A stretch of DNA of 44,763 nt from NCBI RefSeq assembly GCF_000364705.1, contig NZ_AQOH01000343.1:1-44763 (forward strand), given 5' to 3'. Source of the DNA: Pseudomonas fuscovaginae SE-1. Its GTDB lineage: Bacteria; Pseudomonadota; Gammaproteobacteria; Pseudomonadales; Pseudomonadaceae. Below, in pieces: positions 40,730-44,763 of this stretch. The translations under genes were made by a program, and so were the position numbers. The notes beneath the pieces are model-generated. The model was not told where the DNA came from, did not search any database, and saw only the letters and a list, made by a program, of their open reading frames with translations. Each line of letters starts with the position of its first letter. The stretch's first letter is position 1.

Positions 40730-40826
40730 AGCGACCTCTGAAGGGGATGACGTTGTTCATCGATGCTTGTAGCACCACGTCTCGGGTCGAGCCAAGTTCC
40801 TTGTACGCCGGATCGTAAGTTTTCAT
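40707..40826 (-). CDS. Possible 39-residue small protein overlapping lepB
   Basis: The frame starts with ATG at 40826 and reads MKTYDPAYKELGSTRDVVLQ then ASMNNVIPFRGRYETLDRQ. Amino-acid composition looks protein-like, unlike typical shadow frames in this GC-rich DNA. It begins 13 bases past the hydrolase stop and overlaps lepB by 23 bases, with lepB's AGAGG ribosome-binding site inside it. No strong ribosome-binding site precedes it. Function is unknown. Confidence 0.4.
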   Translation of the reverse strand: MKTYDPAYKELGSTRDVVLQASMNNVIPFRGRYETLDRQ

Positions 40827-40839
40827 GAGCGGCGCCCGC

Positions 40840-41889
40840 TCAGGTACGCCATTTGCCGCCATGCACCAGGTCGGCCACCGCATCGGCGAAGACCCCGGGC
40901 GCCTCCTGGGGCAGGTTGTGGCCGACACCGGGAACCTGCCGGTGGCTGCGCGCCCCGCTGAAGCGGGCCGCGGACGCCTGGCCATCGGTGGCCGGAACGA
41001 CCCCGTCGGCCATGCCGTCGAGGGTGATGGTCGGCACGCCGAGCGCCGGCAACAGGGCAAGCTTCTGCTCGGCTTCGGCATAGTTCGGGTCGCCCTCGGC
41101 CAACCCCATGCGGTGCCGATAGGAATGAATGACCACATCGACGTAATCGGGGTTGTCGAACGCCTCGGCCGCCCGCTCGAAGGTCGGTTCGTCGAAGTGC
41201 CAGGTCGGCGAATTGTTGCGCCAGAGAATTCGCGCGATGTCGCGACGATTGGCCGCCAGCCCCGCACGCCCACGCTCGGTCTGGAAATAATGCTGGTACC
41301 ACAACCCCCATTCGACCTCGGCCGGCAACGGGCTGGCGGCCTTGGCGATGTCCTGGATCAGGTAGCCGTTGACCGACACCAGCCCCACGCAGCGGCTTGG
41401 CCGCAACGCCGCCGCGACGCAGGCCGCACGACCGCCCCAGTCATAGCCGGCAAGCACCGCCTCGGGGATATGCAGCTCGTTCATCAGGTCCAGCACATCC
41501 TGGCCGAGCGCCGCCTGCTGGCCTGAGCGCGGTGTGGCGCTGTCGAGGAAACGGGTGCTGCCGTGTCCACGCAGGTGCGGCACGATCACCCGAAACCCCT
41601 GGGCCGCGAGCAACGGCGCGACCTCTGCGTAACTGTGGATATCGTAGGGAAAGCCGTGCAGCAGGATCACCGGGCGACCGTTCTCCGGGCCGGTCTCGTG
41701 ATAACCGATGTCCAGCACGTCGGTACGCACCTGGCGAATGGGCAGGCGCGCCAGCGGCTTGCCGGTGCGGGGCGTCGTGCCCTGCCCCGTCGAGGCCAGC
41801 GCCGACGGCACGTCGGCCAGGCCGATGGCGGCTGCACCGGCGGCGGCGGACAACAGGAAACGACGACGATTGAACAGGTACTCGGACAT
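40840..41889 (-). CDS. Tat-exported alpha/beta hydrolase, epoxide hydrolase/dehalogenase-like
   Basis: A 349-residue hydrolase. The N-terminus has a twin-arginine signal (NRRRFLLSAAAGAAAIGLA, residues 7-25), so it is probably exported folded to the periplasm. The nucleophile elbow is G-Y-D-W-G-G with Asp150, as in soluble epoxide hydrolases and haloacetate dehalogenases, not the Ser of esterases. HG-F-P motif and oxyanion residues lie in VILLHGFPYDIHSYAEVAPL, and the histidine is in VPGVGHNLPQEAPG. AAGGAACTGCATC precedes the start. It lies 33 bases downstream of the bufC-like gene in the same direction and may belong to the bufferin transcription unit. Confidence 0.88.
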   Translation of the reverse strand: MSEYLFNRRRFLLSAAAGAAAIGLADVPSALASTGQGTTPRTGKPLARLPIRQVRTDVLDIGYHETGPENGRPVILLHGFPYDIHSYAEVAPLLAAQGFRVIVPHLRGHGSTRFLDSATPRSGQQAALGQDVLDLMNELHIPEAVLAGYDWGGRAACVAAALRPSRCVGLVSVNGYLIQDIAKAASPLPAEVEWGLWYQHYFQTERGRAGLAANRRDIARILWRNNSPTWHFDEPTFERAAEAFDNPDYVDVVIHSYRHRMGLAEGDPNYAEAEQKLALLPALGVPTITLDGMADGVVPATDGQASAARFSGARSHRQVPGVGHNLPQEAPGVFADAVADLVHGGKWRT

Positions 41890-41922
41890 GATGCAGTTCC
41901 TTGGCAAAGAGAAAATGGGGGG

Positions 41923-42669
41923 TCAGTCGATCGCGACGATCAGTTCGCTGGCGAGCCAGCCGGCCAGCAGCGCACCGGCCCGCGCGACGCCCTCGGACTC
42001 GCCGAGACGCTCGACCAGCCACTGGCACAGGGCGGCGAAACTGCCATTTGCCTGCAGGTGCAGCAGCGCCTGGTATTCCAGGGCTTCCAGCGGACGCAGG
42101 CGTGAAGTGAACTGCCGACGCCAGACGATCACTCCACCCGGCTCGGTGAGCATTTCGCTTTCCGGCGGCGGTGTTTCTTCGCACAGCGCCGCCCAGATCG
42201 GTTCGGCATTGGTCGTCAATGCATGGCTGCGCAACGACGGTGTCAGGCGCAACCGCGCGGTGTCCCAATCGATGGTCGCCAAGACGTCCAGCGAAAGGGC
42301 CTGGGCGTCCTCGGCAACGAAAGCGTCATTGACCGCCGCCTCGATCCAGGCCAGTTCATGCAGGTCGGGATTGTTCGGGAACAATTCGACCAGGCTGGCG
42401 TGGAAGCCCTCGGGGTAGGCATCCAGCGTCCAGGCATGGGGTGGCTGCCGGTCGATATGGGCGATCGCCGCCGCGAGAAAGGCCTCGTCGCCGATCCACC
42501 GGCGCACCTGCGCAAATGCCTGCTCCAGGCAACCTACCAGCTGTGCCCGGTAGTTGTTCTGGTACACCGCCAGGCCCGCATCCAGGCCGTCCCCGAGGGA
42601 GCGGACAAACTCGTCGGAACCGGTCACCAGCCACTGCTGGAACTGCTGCTGCAACTGGGCCAGGTTCAT
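41923..42669 (-). CDS. DUF2063-family bufferin maturation partner (BufC-like)
   Basis: A 248-residue protein of the DUF2063 family. The N-terminal helical domain is recognisable by LAQLQQQFQQWLVTGSDEFV, AGLAVYQNNYRAQLVGCLEQ and AFAQVRRWIGDEAFLAAAIA. A second domain contains IWRRQF-like GGVIVWRRQFTSRLRPLEAL. Members act with DUF692 iron enzymes as RiPP recognition or partner proteins, as with BufC and MbnC. Its start overlaps the stop of the DUF692 gene as ATGA, so the two are co-translated, which supports a complex. It probably presents the cysteine-rich precursor encoded upstream. Confidence 0.9.
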   Translation of the reverse strand: MNLAQLQQQFQQWLVTGSDEFVRSLGDGLDAGLAVYQNNYRAQLVGCLEQAFAQVRRWIGDEAFLAAAIAHIDRQPPHAWTLDAYPEGFHASLVELFPNNPDLHELAWIEAAVNDAFVAEDAQALSLDVLATIDWDTARLRLTPSLRSHALTTNAEPIWAALCEETPPPESEMLTEPGGVIVWRRQFTSRLRPLEALEYQALLHLQANGSFAALCQWLVERLGESEGVARAGALLAGWLASELIVAID

Positions 42670-43514
42670 ACCGCCCTCCGTAGTCCGCCACGGGCATTCG
42701 CCGCACCGATGGATCGAGCGATGTCCAGTTCCGCGAGCAGTTCGGCCAGCGGCGGGATATGGTCATCGCGCTCGATCAGGGTGGCGGCCGTGCCGAACCG
42801 CGCCACCGCCTCGGTGTAGAGTGCCCAGACATCGCCACAGACCGGGCTGTCGTGGGTATCGATCAGCAGGTGTTCGCCCTGGCTGTGCCCGGCCAGGTGC
42901 ATCTGCCGTACGCGGTCGGCGGGCAACCCGTCGAGAAAGGCCAGCGCATCGAAACCGTGGTTGCTGGCACTGACGAAGACATTGTTGACGTCCAGCAGCA
43001 GGCCGCAGCCGGTGCGTTCGGCCATGGCGCCGATGAACTCCCATTCGGTCATCGCGGCACCGTCGAAGGCCAGGTAGCTCGACGGGTTTTCGAACAGCAT
43101 GGAACGGCCGAGGGCATCCTGGGCCATGGAAATATTGCGGCAGACGATCTCCAGCGCCTCTTCGGTGTAGGGCACCGGCAGCAGGTCGTGGGAGTTGAAG
43201 TTGCCGATGCGCGACCAGCTCAGGTGGTCGGAGACGAACAGCGGATCGATCTCGTCGACCAGTTGCCGCAGTCGACGCAGGTAGTCCGGGTTCAGGCCGT
43301 CGGCCGAGCCGATGGACATGGAAACGCCATGCAGCACCACCGGATGCCGCTCGCGAACCTGGCGCAGGATGTGTCGGGGCTGACCACCGTCGACCATGAA
43401 GTTCTCGGAGATGACTTCGACGAAATCGACCGGAACCTCGGTCTCCAGGAAGTCCCGATAGTGTTCCTTGCGCAGGCCCAGGCCGAAGCCCGAGAAAGAA
43501 GTGGATACTGACAT
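42666..43514 (-). CDS. DUF692 multinuclear non-heme iron oxidative enzyme (BufB-like)
   Basis: A 282-residue TIM-barrel enzyme of the MNIO (DUF692) family. All expected metal-ligand motifs are visible: E37 (SENFM), H62 (VLHGVSMSIGS), D96-H97 (FVSDHLSW), E142 (FENPSSY), D175 (LLLDVNN), H186 (SNHGF), H206 (MHLAGH), D219 and H221 (IDTHDSPV) and E248 (LIERDDH). Known members MbnB and BufB oxidise peptide cysteines to oxazolone/thioamide or thiooxazole groups. The start MSVSTSFSGFGLGL is chosen because the frame upstream is a repeat. It lies between the six-cysteine precursor gene and the DUF2063 gene, forming a complete bufferin-type set. Confidence 0.92.
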   Translation of the reverse strand: MSVSTSFSGFGLGLRKEHYRDFLETEVPVDFVEVISENFMVDGGQPRHILRQVRERHPVVLHGVSMSIGSADGLNPDYLRRLRQLVDEIDPLFVSDHLSWSRIGNFNSHDLLPVPYTEEALEIVCRNISMAQDALGRSMLFENPSSYLAFDGAAMTEWEFIGAMAERTGCGLLLDVNNVFVSASNHGFDALAFLDGLPADRVRQMHLAGHSQGEHLLIDTHDSPVCGDVWALYTEAVARFGTAATLIERDDHIPPLAELLAELDIARSIGAANARGGLRRAV

Positions 43515-43577
43515 CGCAGGTGCTCGCTTGAGAGAAGTGTGGGCGGGTGCGTGAGTCGATGCCCCCCGCAACCCGTG

Positions 43578-43687
43578 ATGATCGTTCCCACGCTCGGCGT
43601 GGAAACGCAGCCCGTGACGCTCTGCGTCGCAAGAGCGGACGCTGAGCGTCCTGGGAGGCATTCCCACGCCGAGCGTGGGAACGATCG
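43578..43687. repeat. Large palindromic repeat between precursor and maturase genes (family C)
   Basis: About 110 bases with outer arms GATCGTTCCCACGCTCGGCG and CGCCGAGCGTGGGAACGATC and nested GACGCTCTGCGTC / GGACGCTGAGCGTCC inverted parts. It resembles a widely dispersed Pseudomonas intergenic palindrome. In the operon transcript it would fold into a long hairpin between bufA-like and bufB-like genes. Confidence 0.8.
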
Positions 43688-43729
43688 AACAATGGGGGCT
43701 CACCCATCGGCCCCCTCACCCTGTGGCGC

Positions 43730-43996
43730 TTACTTCGGCTCGGTCAGGGTGCCGCCGGCCTTCAGGCACTCGCTCGGGGTTTTCACCACGACGCCCTGGC
43801 CCTTGCAGCCATTGAGGCCCTTGCAGTCGTTCTTGGCGGTGGCACACAGGCTTTCACCCTTGCAGCTGTTGACGCCGTAGCAGCGACCCGGTTGCTCCTT
43901 GTCGGCGGCACTGGCCGAGACGGTGAAGGACGCGGACGCCAGGGCGATCAGGGCGGCGGCAGTGGCGAGGCTCAGGCGGGAAACGGTAGTGGTCAT
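43730..43996 (-). CDS. Bufferin-type cysteine-rich secreted RiPP precursor (BufA-like)
   Basis: An 88-residue protein with a Sec signal peptide (about 1-30, cleavage near SASA-AD) and a core holding six cysteines (C39, C45, C51, C58, C64, C77). The motifs are GRCYGVNSCKG, ATAKNDCKGLNGCKGQG and TPSECLKAGGTL. The CYGVN-x-CKG and N-x-CKGQG repeats resemble the second class of bufferin precursors, which are periplasmic copper-buffering peptides matured by DUF692/DUF2063 enzymes. Those two enzymes are encoded directly downstream. TGGAGATACACC gives a good ribosome-binding site. It starts 50 bases after the upstream hydrolase gene. Which cysteines are modified cannot be seen. Confidence 0.88.
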   Translation of the reverse strand: MTTTVSRLSLATAAALIALASASFTVSASAADKEQPGRCYGVNSCKGESLCATAKNDCKGLNGCKGQGVVVKTPSECLKAGGTLTEPK

Positions 43997-44046
43997 GGTG
44001 TATCTCCAGATAAATGAATTGGGTGAAGCGATGTGGGTCGGTGGAT

Positions 44047-44763
44047 TTACTTGGCGTTCAGCGCGGCCTGCTCGATGACTTTCGCCACCGCCTCAGGCTG
44101 CGAGATGTACACGGTGTGGCTGGCCTTGATCTCGGTCACCTTGGAACCGGCACGCTTGTACATCCAGCGTTGCAGGTCCGGGTTCAGGGCCTTGTCGTCG
44201 GTGGCGACGATTCCGTAGCTGGGTTTCTTGTGCCAGGCGGCCGCCCAGTTCTGCGTGCCGAAGGTCGCGGCGGCGGCCGGCACCTGCGAGGCCGCCAGGA
44301 AGTCGGTGCGGTTGGTGGTCTGGTCGGCGGCGAAGTCCTCGCCGAACTTGGCCCGATCGACGAACAGCAGGCCGTCACGGGTGGCATGGATATCGTTGCT
44401 CGGCGATGGCATGGAGCCGATCAACTGGCCCAGGGTCTCGCCGACTTCCGGTTGCAACCCGGCGACATAGACCAGTGCCTTGACCTTGTCCCGGTCGCCG
44501 GCGATGCCGATCACCGCACCGCCGGAACTGTGGCCGACCAGCACCACCGGACCGACCTGCTGGTCGAGGATTTCCCGGGTGGCGGCGACGTCGGCATCCA
44601 GGCTGGTGGCCGGCTGGTGCACCACGGTGACGTGGTAGCCCTTGTGGATCAGGATGTCGTGCACCACCCGCCAGCCCGAACCGTCGACGAACGAGCCGTG
44701 GACGATAACGATGTTCTTGGCACCCGCCGGTGCGGCCGGCTCGGCGGCGGCACTGGCGAACAT
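44047..44763 (-). CDS. Exported alpha/beta hydrolase, 5' end outside the window
   Basis: The 238 codons present begin inside what looks like the end of a signal peptide (MFASAAAEPAAPAGAK), so the true start is likely beyond the right edge. The ATG at the edge is probably internal. The alpha/beta hydrolase core follows: IVIVHGSFVDGSGWRVVHDI (oxyanion region), nucleophile elbow G-H-S-S-G-G, and a C-terminal histidine in IKASHTVYISQPEAV. It resembles the small esterase-like hydrolases that are often annotated only as alpha/beta hydrolase. It is 50 bases upstream of the bufA-like gene in the same direction, so it may head the bufferin operon. The substrate is unknown. Confidence 0.85.
   Translation of the reverse strand: MFASAAAEPAAPAGAKNIVIVHGSFVDGSGWRVVHDILIHKGYHVTVVHQPATSLDADVAATREILDQQVGPVVLVGHSSGGAVIGIAGDRDKVKALVYVAGLQPEVGETLGQLIGSMPSPSNDIHATRDGLLFVDRAKFGEDFAADQTTNRTDFLAASQVPAAAATFGTQNWAAAWHKKPSYGIVATDDKALNPDLQRWMYKRAGSKVTEIKASHTVYISQPEAVAKVIEQAALNAK

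Overview
The window looks like a chromosomal segment of a fluorescent Pseudomonas (P. fluorescens complex). The grounds are high GC with strong GC3 bias, the leuCD / methyltransferase / leuB / asd / usg / fimV gene order, gltX beside tRNA-Ala and tRNA-Glu genes, Pseudomonas-type REP/REPIN repeats, and an hcnABC hydrogen cyanide operon. Species cannot be fixed from sequence alone.

Region 1 (1-9.1 kb) is conserved core. A leftward run encodes isopropylmalate isomerase (leuC, leuD), a SAM methyltransferase, isopropylmalate dehydrogenase (leuB), aspartate-semialdehyde dehydrogenase (asd), its catalytically dead paralogue (usg) and the start of fimV. A divergent LysR regulator faces leuC. Region 2 (9.1-16.3 kb) holds a soluble five-PAS GGDEF-EAL protein, the small heat shock gene ibpA with a sigma32-type promoter and a ROSE-like RNA thermometer, dusC, and a TetR / alpha-beta hydrolase / thioesterase group with a clear palindromic operator candidate. 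Region 3 (16.3-18.7 kb) is a duplicated tRNA-Ala/tRNA-Glu cluster downstream of gltX.

Region 4 (18.9-29.6 kb) carries an EmrAB-type efflux pair, a LysR/aldehyde dehydrogenase divergent pair, a D-2-hydroxyacid dehydrogenase, a GH15 glucan hydrolase, a coupled small ORF plus unknown 167-aa protein, and mntH with Fur-like boxes. Region 5 (29.6-38.5 kb) is the most accessory-looking part. It has a secreted S8 protease with two chitin-binding-like modules, a LysR regulator, a soluble zinc-binding-domain chemoreceptor with one altered metal ligand, a RelE/HigB-like toxin remnant with a palindrome at its start, and hcnABC with a perfect-consensus RsmA site just ahead of hcnA. Protease, chitin binding and cyanide together suggest antagonism of fungi, insects or nematodes (inference).

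Region 6 (38.5-44.8 kb) has a conserved unknown gene, tRNA-Asn, a glutathione transferase, a second signal peptidase I and, at the right end, a bufferin-type RiPP cluster. This comprises a six-cysteine secreted precursor (bufA-like), a DUF692 multinuclear iron enzyme (bufB-like) and a DUF2063 partner (bufC-like). It is flanked on both sides by exported alpha/beta hydrolases, and a large palindromic repeat sits between precursor and maturase. This cluster is the best candidate for incompletely described biology in the window. No prophage, insertion sequence with transposase, or CRISPR array was seen.
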